Below are positions 36,574 to 47,150 of a stretch of 64,000 nt of DNA, piece by piece. The notes beneath the pieces are model-generated. The model had not been told where the DNA came from. It saw only the letters and a list, made by a program, of their open reading frames with translations, and searched no databases. Source of the DNA: CAVPEV01 sp963703555 (lineage in GTDB: Bacteria; Actinomycetota; Actinomycetes; Actinomycetales; Cellulomonadaceae). Numbering within the stretch: the stretch's first letter is position 1; every line of letters starts with the position of its first letter. The translations under genes and the position numbers were made by a program. The stretch spans positions 124,001-188,000 of the forward strand of contig CAVPEV010000043.1 in NCBI GenBank assembly GCA_963703555.1, given 5' to 3'.

Positions 36574-37377
36574 TCAGTTACGGAAGATGGCCAGGAGCCG
36601 CAGCAGCTCCAGGTACAGCCAGATGAGCGTGACCATCAGACCGAACGCCGCGGTCCAGGCGAACCGGGCCGGCGCCCCGCGCTCCACCCCGCGCTTGATG
36701 GAGTCGAAGTCCACGACGAGGCTGTACGCGGCGAGCCCGACGGCGATCAGCCCGACGACCACACCCAGCGGTCCGGACCGCAGCGGGCCGAAGTCGCCAC
36801 CCCCGACGCCGGCGAGCATCAGCACGCCGTTGGCGAGCATGAAGACCAGGTAGCCCAGCATGGCGACGAGCAGCACCCGGGTGGACTTGGCGCTGACCCG
36901 CACCTTCCCGGACCGGAAGGCGACCAACGACACGGCGAAGACCGCCAACGTCGCCAGCACCGCCTGCCCGACGAGGCCGGCGTAGGCCGACTCGTAGAAG
37001 GCGGAGATGCCGCCGAGGAACACACCCTCGGCGACCGTGTAGGCCACGATCAGCGCCGGGCTCGGCTCCCGCTTGAAGGCGTTGACCAGCCCGAGCACCA
37101 GCCCGACGATCGCGCCGAGGCCGAACAGTCCGGGTGCGAGCAGCCAGGTCGCCGCCGCGGTCGCGGCCAGCAGCAAGAACAGCCCGCCGGTCCGGACGAT
37201 GACGTCGTCGTAGGTCAGCCGTCCGGTCTGGACGGGAGTCGCGGCCGGCGCGGTGTACACCCGCTCGAGCGTGGCGGCGTCGCCAACCTGCGCCGCCGCG
37301 GTGAACGGCGCCACGGTCGCGGTCCTGCCCCGGCGCTCACCGAACGGGTCCGAACGATCGAAGACGGGGTTGCTCAA
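36574..37377 (-). CDS. Bax inhibitor-1/YccA family membrane protein
   Basis: A 267-residue membrane protein of the BI-1/YccA group, with a 65-residue cytoplasmic N-terminus and about seven transmembrane helices. Family features include the GGISAFYES segment, a SLVVDFDSIKRGVE loop near the C-terminus with the conserved Asp residues, and a final WLYLELLRLL helix. Homologues act as pH-sensitive calcium leak channels or regulate FtsH; the role here is unknown. It reads towards msrA, and no strong terminator is visible in the 97-nt gap. Confidence 0.9.
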   Translation of the reverse strand: MSNPVFDRSDPFGERRGRTATVAPFTAAAQVGDAATLERVYTAPAATPVQTGRLTYDDVIVRTGGLFLLLAATAAATWLLAPGLFGLGAIVGLVLGLVNAFKREPSPALIVAYTVAEGVFLGGISAFYESAYAGLVGQAVLATLAVFAVSLVAFRSGKVRVSAKSTRVLLVAMLGYLVFMLANGVLMLAGVGGGDFGPLRSGPLGVVVGLIAVGLAAYSLVVDFDSIKRGVERGAPARFAWTAAFGLMVTLIWLYLELLRLLAIFRN

Positions 37378-37490
37378 CTGCTCCTCCTGGTCGGGTCGCG
37401 CACCGGCCCGGTCGGCCGCGGTGCGTCCACCCTACGCAACGCAGCCGGCCGGGCCGGCGTTCCCGACCTACCGCGGGTCGCGGCCCGCGG

Positions 37491-38546
37491 TCACCGTGCG
37501 ATGGCGACCTTGAGGGCGCCGGTCTCGGCCGCGCGGCCGAACACGTCGTAGGCCTCCTCCATCTGGTCCAGGGTGAACCGGTGGGTGACGAACTTGCCCA
37601 CCGGCAGCTTGCCCTGGGTCACCAGGCGCAGCAGCATCGCGGTCGTGTTCGTGCTGACCAGGCCCATGGTGAGGGTGATGTTGTGGATCCACAGGTTCTG
37701 CAGCGCCAGCTCCACCGGCTTGCCGTGCACGCCCACGTTGGCGACGTGCCCGCCGGGGCGGACGATCTGGGTGCACATGGTGAACGTCGTCGGGATCCCG
37801 ACGGCCTCGATGGCGACGTCGACCCCCTGTCCGTCGGTCAGCGCCATGATCTGCTCACGCCAGTCGGGCGCACCGGAGTTCACGGTGTCGGTGGCCCCGA
37901 ACTCACGGGCCAGCCCCAGCCGGCGCTCGTCCAGGTCGACGGAGATGATCCGCGCCGGCCCGTACAGACCTGCGGTCATCACGGCAGACAGGCCCACCGG
38001 GCCCGCACCGATGATCGCGATGGTGTCGCCGGGCTTCACCTGGCCGGAGATCACGCCGATCTCGAAGCCGGTCGGCAGGATGTCCGACAGCATGACGCCC
38101 TGCTCGTCGCTGACGCCCTCGGGCAGCAGGTACACCGAGTTCTCGGCGTAGGGCACCCGGACGTACTCGGCCTGGGTGCCGTCGATGAGGTGGCCGAAGA
38201 TCCAGCCCATGCCGGCGGCACCCTCCTCGCCCATGCAGTGCGCGTACAGGCCCTGCTTGCAGGCTGCGCACTTCCCGCAGGACTTGATGCAGGACACGAT
38301 GACGCGGTCGCCGACGGCCAGCGTGCTCACCGCCGAGCCGATCTCGGTGATCGTGCCGACCGCCTCGTGGCCGAGGACCCGGCCGGGCGTGACCTCAGGC
38401 ACGTCCCCCTTGAGGATGTGCAGGTCGGACCCGCAGATCGTCGTGGTGTCCACCTGGACGATCACGTCCGTGGGTGCCACGATCGTGGGGTCCGGTACCT
38501 CTTCCCAGGACTTCTGACCCGGGCCGTGGTAAACGAGTGCCTTCAT
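37491..38546 (-). CDS. Zinc-dependent alcohol dehydrogenase
   Basis: A 351-residue medium-chain dehydrogenase. Catalytic zinc ligands are C38 and the H60-E61 pair, and the structural zinc loop has cysteines at 90, 93, 96 and 104 (SCGKCAACKQGLYAHC). The Rossmann motif is IIGAGPVGLSA, and an Asp at the end of the second strand (SVDLDERR) predicts NAD as cofactor. The substrate is not evident; relatives reduce or oxidise short alcohols or aldehydes. The ATG at 38546 has GAGGAGGAG upstream. An upstream GGGACCAAGGCCC-type site hints at hypoxia control. Confidence 0.93.
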   Translation of the reverse strand: MKALVYHGPGQKSWEEVPDPTIVAPTDVIVQVDTTTICGSDLHILKGDVPEVTPGRVLGHEAVGTITEIGSAVSTLAVGDRVIVSCIKSCGKCAACKQGLYAHCMGEEGAAGMGWIFGHLIDGTQAEYVRVPYAENSVYLLPEGVSDEQGVMLSDILPTGFEIGVISGQVKPGDTIAIIGAGPVGLSAVMTAGLYGPARIISVDLDERRLGLAREFGATDTVNSGAPDWREQIMALTDGQGVDVAIEAVGIPTTFTMCTQIVRPGGHVANVGVHGKPVELALQNLWIHNITLTMGLVSTNTTAMLLRLVTQGKLPVGKFVTHRFTLDQMEEAYDVFGRAAETGALKVAIAR

Positions 38547-38615
38547 CGCTCCTCCTCGAGCGTCTGCCGGGCCACCAGGTCGGCGGCGTGCGGCACTCCA
38601 TGACACGACCGAAGT

Positions 38616-38645
38616 CCTAGCCCTGTCTAGGGCCTTGGTCCCGAC
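38616..38645 (-). promoter_or_regulatory. Candidate operator and promoter region of the alcohol dehydrogenase
   Basis: Two overlapping symmetrical elements lie 70-100 nt before the dehydrogenase start. CCTAG-N6-CTAGG spans 38616-38631. On the minus strand GGGACCAAGGCCC spans 38642-38630 and resembles the GGGAC-N-GTCCC-like core of DosR/DevR boxes. A weak promoter (GGGACC, 17 nt, TAGGAC) can be drawn through it, with the box on the -35, as is common for DosR. The match to the consensus is partial. Confidence 0.35.
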
Positions 38646-38787
38646 TCGAACCCGTAACCGGACCGCTCACCGTCCGGTCGGCGCGGACGTCCGACAGGCG
38701 GTCGGCAGACGATCGGTGTACGGCCGCAGGCCCTCCGCAATGCCACACTGGACAGCGACCGGACCCCGCCGGACGTCGAGGGAGACG

Positions 38788-39705
38788 ATGGACCAGGCAT
38801 CGCGCGACGAGGCACCGAACACCATCGAGGAGCAGGTCCGGGCGACCCTCGTGAACCGCCCGAGGCACGGCGCGCCGGGTCCGCTGCCGGCCCGGGTGCT
38901 GCGGACCGCACCGCTGTCGGCGTCCATGATCCGGGTGACCCTTGGCGGCGACGGTCTGCGCCCGTTCGTGGCGTCGCCGCACGCCGACTCCTACATCAAG
39001 CTCGTCTTCCGCCCCGGTGGGCTGCCCACCCCCCTGCCGCTGGGTGCCGACGGTCGGGTGGACCTGGCGGCACTCACCGCCGGCCTGCCGGCCGCGCAGC
39101 CGCTCAGCCGGCGTTCGTACACCGTGCGGGCCTTCGACCCGGCACCCGAGCTCACGCTCGACGTGCTGGTCCACGGCCCGCGCGGGGTTGCCGGACCGTG
39201 GGCCCAGCGGGCCGCCCCGGGTGACACGGTCCTCGTGGCCGGTCCCGGCGGCACCTGGTCCCCGGACCCCACGGCGGACCACCACCTGCTCCTCGGCGAC
39301 CTCTCCGCCGTGCCGGCGATCGCCGTGGCACTGGCCCGCCTCCCGCGCGGGGCCGCCGCCACAGCCGTCATCGAGGTGCCCGGCCCGGAGCACGAGCTCG
39401 CGATCGACGTCCCGCCCGGGGTGCAGCTCACCTGGGTGCACGCCGACGGTCGTCCGGCGGGCACGGCTCTCGTCGCCGCCGTGCGATCGCTGCCATGGCC
39501 CGCCGGCCGCGTCGAGGTCTTCCTGCACGGCGAGGCCGGCGCCGTCAAGGACCTGCGCCACTACGTCCGGCTCGATCGCGGTGTCCGCCGGGAGCAGCTG
39601 TCCGTCTCCGGCTACTGGCGCCTGGGCTTCGACGACGAGGGATGGCGGGCCGGCAAGGCCGCCTGGCGGCGCGCCGTCGAGGAGTCGGAACAGGGCATCG
39701 ACTGA
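38788..39705 (+). CDS. Siderophore-interacting protein (flavin-dependent ferric reductase)
   Basis: A 305-residue protein of the SIP family, which reduces ferric siderophores in the cytoplasm using FAD and NAD(P)H or ferredoxin. The FAD-binding domain has SRRSYTVRAFDP (Arg-x-Tyr-Thr type motif), and the C-terminal NAD-like domain has HLLLGDLSAVPAIAVAL and ends with SGYWRLGFDDEGWR, a hallmark of the family. The ATG at 38788 follows GAGGGAG. No siderophore transporter is nearby, so the partner is elsewhere. It is divergent from the alcohol dehydrogenase. Confidence 0.92.
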   Translation: MDQASRDEAPNTIEEQVRATLVNRPRHGAPGPLPARVLRTAPLSASMIRVTLGGDGLRPFVASPHADSYIKLVFRPGGLPTPLPLGADGRVDLAALTAGLPAAQPLSRRSYTVRAFDPAPELTLDVLVHGPRGVAGPWAQRAAPGDTVLVAGPGGTWSPDPTADHHLLLGDLSAVPAIAVALARLPRGAAATAVIEVPGPEHELAIDVPPGVQLTWVHADGRPAGTALVAAVRSLPWPAGRVEVFLHGEAGAVKDLRHYVRLDRGVRREQLSVSGYWRLGFDDEGWRAGKAAWRRAVEESEQGID

Positions 39706-39728
39706 CGGGCGCGCCCGGCCGTGCAACG

Positions 39729-39802
39729 TGCCCCCGGCGGGACTCGGACCCGCACTGGACCGGGTTTAAGCCGGCTGCCTCTACCGGTTGGGCTACGGGG
39801 GC
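39729..39802 (-). tRNA. tRNA with UAA anticodon (tRNA-Leu-like) with short variable arm
   Basis: The minus strand folds into a complete cloverleaf of 74 nt. The acceptor stem is GCCCCCG/CGGGGGC with discriminator A at 39729. The anticodon stem has five pairs, and the loop is CTTAAAC, giving anticodon TAA with U33 and A37. The T stem has five GC pairs. Two things are odd: the variable loop has only 5 nt, where leucine tRNAs normally have a long arm, and the T loop reads TCCGAGT with C at position 55 where T is nearly universal. CCA is not encoded. The isotype therefore rests on the anticodon and A73. Confidence 0.8.
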
Positions 39803-39806
39803 GGGG

Positions 39807-40760
39807 TCAGCGGTCCACCAGGCTCCAGGCGATCCCGTCGAGGATGTCGTGCTCGGAGGTGACCACCGTGCCCAGCTGCCGACCGGTCACCGCGACGGCG
39901 TCCCGCACCCGGGCGACGATGTCGTGCCAGACCAGCGCGCCGGCGCCGATCACGTCCACCCGCCCGGGGTGCATGAAGCCGAGGGCGGCCCGCCGGGACC
40001 GCGGCATCGCCGCCAGGTCGTCGCACGCGGCCAGCACGACGTCCACCGGCAGTACGGTCCCGTCGATGCGGGTCGGGTCGTAGCGTGGCAGGCCGAGGGC
40101 GTGCGCCGTCACCGTGGTGACCGTCCCGGCCACCCCGACGAGGGTGATCGTCTGGCCGAGCGGGACGGCCTGCGCCGCCCGGTCCAGCGCCGCGGCCACG
40201 TCGCCACGAACGGCGGCCACCTGCGTGGCGGTCGGCGGGTCGGAGTGCAGGTACCGCTCGGTCATCCGGACGCACCCGACGTCCATCGACCAGGTCGCAC
40301 GGGGCTGCTCGTCACCCAGCACCAGCTCCGTCGAGCCACCGCCGAGGTCCACGACGAGGAACGGCGCTGCGTAACGAGCGGCCAGCCCGCGGGTGGCCCC
40401 GCGGAACGACAGCACTGCCTCCTCCGCACCGTCGACCACCTCCGGGTCGACGCCGATGGCGTCCCGCACCCCGGCGACGAAGTCGTCGCGGTTCTGCGCG
40501 TCGCGGGAGGCGGACGTCGCCACGAACCGCATCCGCTCCACCCCGTGCTCCGCACAGATCGCCGCGTACCGCCGGGTGGCGTCCAGGGTGCGCGCCAGCG
40601 CCTCCGGCGCGATCCGGCCGGTCCGGTCGACCCCCTGGCCGAGCCGCACGACCTCCATCCGCCGGTCCAGGTCCACCAGGGACGACCCGTCCGGGTCCAC
40701 GTCGGCGACCAACAGCCGGATCGAGTTCGTCCCGCAGTCGATGGCAGCCACTCGCGTCAC
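39807..40760 (-). CDS. ppx: Ppx/GppA exopolyphosphatase-type phosphatase
   Basis: A 317-residue member of the ASKHA-fold Ppx/GppA family, which hydrolyses polyphosphate or pppGpp. The N-terminal phosphate motif AAIDCGTNSIRLL and the second motif VVDLGGGSTELVLG are clear, as is ATSASRDAQNR. It is the short form without the C-terminal HD domain, like mycobacterial Ppx2. I chose the GTG at 40760: the GGGAGG site sits directly against the upstream ATG (40769) but 9 nt before this GTG. A tRNA gene lies 4 nt past its stop. Confidence 0.9.
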   Translation of the reverse strand: MTRVAAIDCGTNSIRLLVADVDPDGSSLVDLDRRMEVVRLGQGVDRTGRIAPEALARTLDATRRYAAICAEHGVERMRFVATSASRDAQNRDDFVAGVRDAIGVDPEVVDGAEEAVLSFRGATRGLAARYAAPFLVVDLGGGSTELVLGDEQPRATWSMDVGCVRMTERYLHSDPPTATQVAAVRGDVAAALDRAAQAVPLGQTITLVGVAGTVTTVTAHALGLPRYDPTRIDGTVLPVDVVLAACDDLAAMPRSRRAALGFMHPGRVDVIGAGALVWHDIVARVRDAVAVTGRQLGTVVTSEHDILDGIAWSLVDR

Positions 40761-40779
40761 GGGCAGCATCCTCCCATCG

Positions 40780-41325
40780 TCAGCAGGAGCAGCGGTCCGC
40801 TCGCCAGACGTCGCGCAGCAGCTCCAGCGCCTCGTCGCCCAGCGGGTTGACGCCGGGGCCTGCGGCGAGGGTGTGCGCGACGAGCACGTGCAGGCACTTC
40901 ACCCGGGTGGGCATCCCCCCCGCGGAGATCCCGTCGATCTCGGCCACGGATCCCAGCTCCGCCCGGTCGGCCAGGTAGGCCCGGTGCGCCCGGGCGTAGC
41001 CCGCTGCGAGCCCGGCGTCGGTGGCGAGCCGCGCCGTCATCTCCCGCATCACACCGCGGGCCTCCAGCGTGGACACCGCCGACACGGCCGCCGGGCAGGT
41101 GAGGTAGTACGTGGTGGGGAACGGCGTGCCGTCGGGCAGCCGGGGTGCCGTGCGCACCACCAGGGGCCGGCCGCACACGCAGCGCGCCGCGACCGACACC
41201 ACGCCCCGCGGCGGACGGCCCAGCTGCTCGGTGAGGACCGCCAGGTCGGCGGCAGTGGGCAGGCCCGGCCCACCGGAGCGCCCGACCGCGGTGCCGGCGG
41301 GCGCGGGGACGCCGTCTTCGGTCAC
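40780..41325 (-). CDS. DUF501 family protein
   Basis: A 181-residue protein of the DUF501 family, found between the FtsB-like gene and ppx across actinobacteria. Conserved blocks include VAARCVCGRPLVVRTAPRLPDG, FPTTYYLTCP and GGMPTRVKCLHVLVAHTLAAG. The several cysteines and the final His suggest metal binding, but no activity is known. The GTG at 41325 overlaps the upstream stop as GTGA. Always found with eno and ppx, it may support a basic cell process. Confidence 0.9.
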   Translation of the reverse strand: MTEDGVPAPAGTAVGRSGGPGLPTAADLAVLTEQLGRPPRGVVSVAARCVCGRPLVVRTAPRLPDGTPFPTTYYLTCPAAVSAVSTLEARGVMREMTARLATDAGLAAGYARAHRAYLADRAELGSVAEIDGISAGGMPTRVKCLHVLVAHTLAAGPGVNPLGDEALELLRDVWRADRCSC

Positions 41326-41948
41326 GGTGTCCCGTCCGGCACGGACGATGCCGGGGAGGGCGCCGGTGCACCCCCGGCCTGCTCGACCGTGGACCACACC
41401 CGCTGGTACCACGGCTCGGCGGTGGGCACCGCCGTCGCGTCCCCCGGCCGGCCCGCACCGGCCGCAGGCGCTGCGCCGGTCACCGACTCCGGGTCGGCCA
41501 CGTGGTAGGCGGTCTCCCCCGGCATGACGAACGACAGCCGTTCCCGAGCCTGCGCCGTCACGTAGCGGTCGTCGGACCAGCGGGCCAGCTCCGCAGACAG
41601 GTCCGCGGTCCGGCCCTGCGCGGCAGTCACCTCCGCGTGCAGCCGCGCCAGCTCCGCCCGCTGGTCCAGGTACGACCGCAGGGTCGGGAAGACGAGGACG
41701 AAGGCGAGCAGCGCCACCACGCCGACCGTCATCACCCGCGCAGAGAACATCCGCGGCACGGTGCTCGTCGGGCCGGTGCGGGCCGTCCCGCGGGCGGCGT
41801 TCCCGCTGCGCCGCGCGGGCCTCGTGCCGGCACGGCGCTGCCCGGCGCCGGGCATCGTCGCACTGCGGGCCGACGCGGGCCGAGCACCTGCCGCCCGCGG
41901 CCGCGGCGCAGCCGCGGGGTCGCGCACGGGTGAGGGGCGTCGAGGCAC
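41322..41948 (-). CDS. Septum formation initiator FtsB/DivIC family protein
   Basis: A 208-residue protein with a basic, Arg/Pro-rich cytoplasmic tail of about 75 residues, one transmembrane helix (VMTVGVVALLAFVLVFPTL), then a coiled coil (QRAELARLHAEVTAAQ) and a short RERLSFVMPGE block typical of FtsB/DivIC. It probably joins the FtsQ-FtsL complex at the division septum. The tail after the helix is Ala/Pro-rich. I chose the GTG at 41948; a GTG at 41993 is also in frame. It lies downstream of eno after a terminator-like hairpin. Confidence 0.88.
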   Translation of the reverse strand: MPRRPSPVRDPAAAPRPRAAGARPASARSATMPGAGQRRAGTRPARRSGNAARGTARTGPTSTVPRMFSARVMTVGVVALLAFVLVFPTLRSYLDQRAELARLHAEVTAAQGRTADLSAELARWSDDRYVTAQARERLSFVMPGETAYHVADPESVTGAAPAAGAGRPGDATAVPTAEPWYQRVWSTVEQAGGAPAPSPASSVPDGTP

Positions 41949-42021
41949 GCAGCGATTGTCCCCCGCACGCGCGGGCCCCGAGCGCACCGCCACACCGTCG
42001 ACGTGTCCCCACGCACAGCGC

Positions 42022-42053
42022 GGCAGGCCGCCCCCCGCAGGGGACGACCTGCC
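42022..42053 (-). terminator. Hairpin terminator after eno
   Basis: GGCAGG at 42022-42027 pairs with CCTGCC at 42048-42053. Inside, a CCCC run pairs with a GGGG run, so most of the 32 nt is base-paired. It starts 22 nt past the eno stop. There is no T-tract, as is usual in very GC-rich actinobacteria. Confidence 0.55.
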
Positions 42054-42074
42054 TGCGACGGACGAGCGAGCCGG

Positions 42075-45196
<3,122 letters not shown>

Positions 45197-45207
<11 letters not shown>

Positions 45208-46330
45208 CGTGGACCTCCTCCTCGCCGGCAGCGCCGGCCCGTACGAGCACCGCCCCGACGACCTCGTCGTCGGGGTCCACGTGCACGGCATCGTCGACGA
45301 CCACCGCGGCGAGCAGTGCCACCGCGTTGCGGGCGTACGTCGCCGACGCCCCGGTGGGCATCTGCGCCGGCAGGGAGCCGGCACCGATGATCGTCACACC
45401 CCCCTCGGTGACCACCCGCTCGTCGGCGACGCTGCCGTCCACGTTGCCGCCCAGCGGCCCGGCCCCCAGATCGACGAGCACGGAGCCCGGCGCCATCGCC
45501 GCCACCGTCTGTGCGGTGACGAGCACCGGTGGTCGCCCGCCGGGCACCTGGGCCGTGGTGATCACGACGTCGAAGGTGCGGATCTGTGCCCCCAGCTCCG
45601 CCTGCTGCGTCGCGGTCTCCTGGGGGGTCAGCGCCCGGGCGTACCCGCCCTCGCCCGCCGCGTCACCCACCGAGGTGCGCAGGAAGCCCGCACCGAGGGA
45701 CTCGACCTCGCCGCGCGCGGCGGGCCGGACGTCGTAGCCGCTGACCTGGGCACCCAGCCGGCGCGCCGTGCCGATGGCCTGCAGACCCGCGACCCCGGCG
45801 CCCAGCACGAGCACCCGCGCCGGCCGTGCCGTGCCGGCGGCGGTGATCATCATCGGGAAGTAGCGCCCGAACGCCTCGGCGGCGACGATCGCCGCCCGGT
45901 AGCCGGCGATGGAGGCCTGCGAGCTCAGGGCGTCCATGGACTGGGCACGGGGCAGCGTGCGGGGCAAAAGGTCGAGGCTGAGCAGGTGCACCCCGCGTGC
46001 GGCGACGCGAGCCAGGTCGCCGGCGTCAGCCCGGGCGTCCAGCAGACCGATGAGGACCTGTCCGGGCCGCAGCACGTCCAGCACATCCGGTCCCGGCCGG
46101 CGGACGGCGAGCACGGCGTCGGCCTGCGCCAGCGCCGTGGCGCGGTCCACCATGCTCGCGCCGGCATCGGCGTACGCCGCGTCCGGGAAGAAGGCCCGCG
46201 CTCCCGCGCCCTCCTCGACGAGCACACGGCGCCCCTCGCCGACGAGACGGGCGACCACCTCCGGCACCAGGGCCACCCTGCGCTCCCCCGGTGCCTGTTC
46301 TGTCAGTGCGGCGACCGTCACCGTCGTCAT
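45197..46330 (-). CDS. pntAa: NAD(P) transhydrogenase subunit alpha, NAD-binding part
   Basis: A 377-residue soluble subunit with the NAD-binding domain I, related to alanine dehydrogenase. It has the RRVALVPEVVARL start, SMDALSSQASIAGYRA, the Rossmann motif VLVLGAGVAGLQAIGTARRLGA, and ITTAQVPGGRPPVLVT. The ATG at 46330 starts the usual TVAALTEQ region. A 34-nt inverted repeat lies in the 140-nt gap upstream. It is the first gene of the pnt operon. Confidence 0.94.
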
Positions 46331-46395
46331 CAGTCCTCGCCTTCGTCGGCGGTCGCGCGACCGCACTCGGCCCACATGCTGTCCTGCGGGCTCTG

Positions 46396-46429
46396 CTCCT
46401 CCGTCGGACCTACGGCCCAGCCGGAGGAG
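46396..46429. repeat. 8-bp inverted repeat upstream of pntAa
   Basis: CTCCTCCG at 46396-46403 and CGGAGGAG at 46422-46429 are exact reverse complements around an 18-nt loop. They lie between the SurA-like gene and pntAa, 66-99 nt before the pntAa start. The element could end the SurA-like transcript or control pnt expression. It also creates a spurious ribosome-site-like GGAGGAGGTG on the plus strand. Confidence 0.4.
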
Positions 46430-46470
46430 GTGTCATGCTCCCGCCGGTGCCAAGGCCCGGCGGGTCCAGC

Positions 46471-47007
46471 TCACTGCGCCACAGCCAGCCACGGGTGGCT
46501 CGACGGGGCGATGACCAGCTGTGCCGGGTCGAACACCCCGAACCGCGGGTTGACCTGGAGGTCGGCCGCCCGGATCTGGTCGGCGATCCCGGCGCTGACG
46601 TCCGCGTAGCCGGCCGTGCGCTGCAGGCCGGCCTCGGCCAGCGACAGCTGCACGATCGCCAGCGCGCCCGGGCTCGCCGCCACCGGCGCGGCTCCGGACT
46701 GCTGGTTCAGCGAGTCCAGGGTCGCCCGCGCGGTCTGCGTGGACACGTCGACCCCGTTGTCCTGGGCCGCCTGGACGTAGAACGGCGCGACGATCATCGC
46801 CATCAGGACGTCGGACTGCGAGGCACCGTTCGTCAGGCCGGCGAGGTCGCGGGTGGCGACCTGCACGTCCTGGACGCGGATGCGCTCGCCGTTCACCGTC
46901 GCGGCGACGGCGCCCGTCCCGCCGGTCGAGCACCCGCCGAGCAGACCGGCCACCACGACGGCGGGGACCAGTCCCCGCCGGACCACCGCCCGCAACCCTG
47001 AGCTCAT
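46471..47007 (-). CDS. SurA N-terminal-like lipoprotein
   Basis: A 178-residue secreted lipoprotein. The signal peptide ends in lipobox LGGC (about residues 23-26), followed by a TGGTGAVAATVNGERIRVQDV stretch that matches the start of SurA-type chaperone N-terminal domains (VNGERI). It contains helical segments but no PPIase domain. Similar SurA-like lipoproteins lie near mfd and eno in related Micrococcales. It may assist folding of exported proteins, but this is inferred. GAGGAGGA precedes the ATG. Confidence 0.78.
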   Translation of the reverse strand: MSSGLRAVVRRGLVPAVVVAGLLGGCSTGGTGAVAATVNGERIRVQDVQVATRDLAGLTNGASQSDVLMAMIVAPFYVQAAQDNGVDVSTQTARATLDSLNQQSGAAPVAASPGALAIVQLSLAEAGLQRTAGYADVSAGIADQIRAADLQVNPRFGVFDPAQLVIAPSSHPWLAVAQ

Positions 47008-47099
47008 GTGTCCTCCTCGCGGTGCGCGCCGGTCTGCGCGACGCCGCCGGCCATGCTAGTAGTGTCCGGCACCGCGCCTGGTGCGCTGCCCGACCGCAG

Positions 47100-47136
47100 G
47101 ACGGCCGGGCGCCGGCAGCCCCGGCACCCGGCCGTC
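47100..47136 (-). terminator. Strong hairpin terminator after the aldehyde dehydrogenase
   Basis: Arms of 16 nt at 47100-47115 and 47121-47136 are complementary apart from one G-U pair in the minus-strand RNA, with a 5-nt loop. It starts 14 nt past the aldehyde dehydrogenase stop. This is the most terminator-like structure in the window and isolates that gene from the SurA-like gene downstream. Confidence 0.7.
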
Positions 47137-47150
47137 ACGAGCCACCGGCC

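Noticed and set aside
38640..38668. A tRNA-like T-arm sequence (reverse complement contains GGGTTCGAGTC)
   Set aside because: The flanking bases do not pair as a T stem and no acceptor or anticodon arm is present, so it is neither a tRNA nor a clear att remnant.
39706..39717. Palindrome CGGGCGCGCCCG after the siderophore-interacting gene
   Set aside because: Too short with no loop; likely chance in GC-rich sequence.
46435..47001. Plus-strand ATG with a strong ribosome-site-like GGAGGAGGTG upstream, antisense to the SurA-like gene
   Set aside because: The predicted protein is Arg/Gly/His-rich without recognisable features, and the ribosome-site-like sequence is one arm of an inverted repeat.
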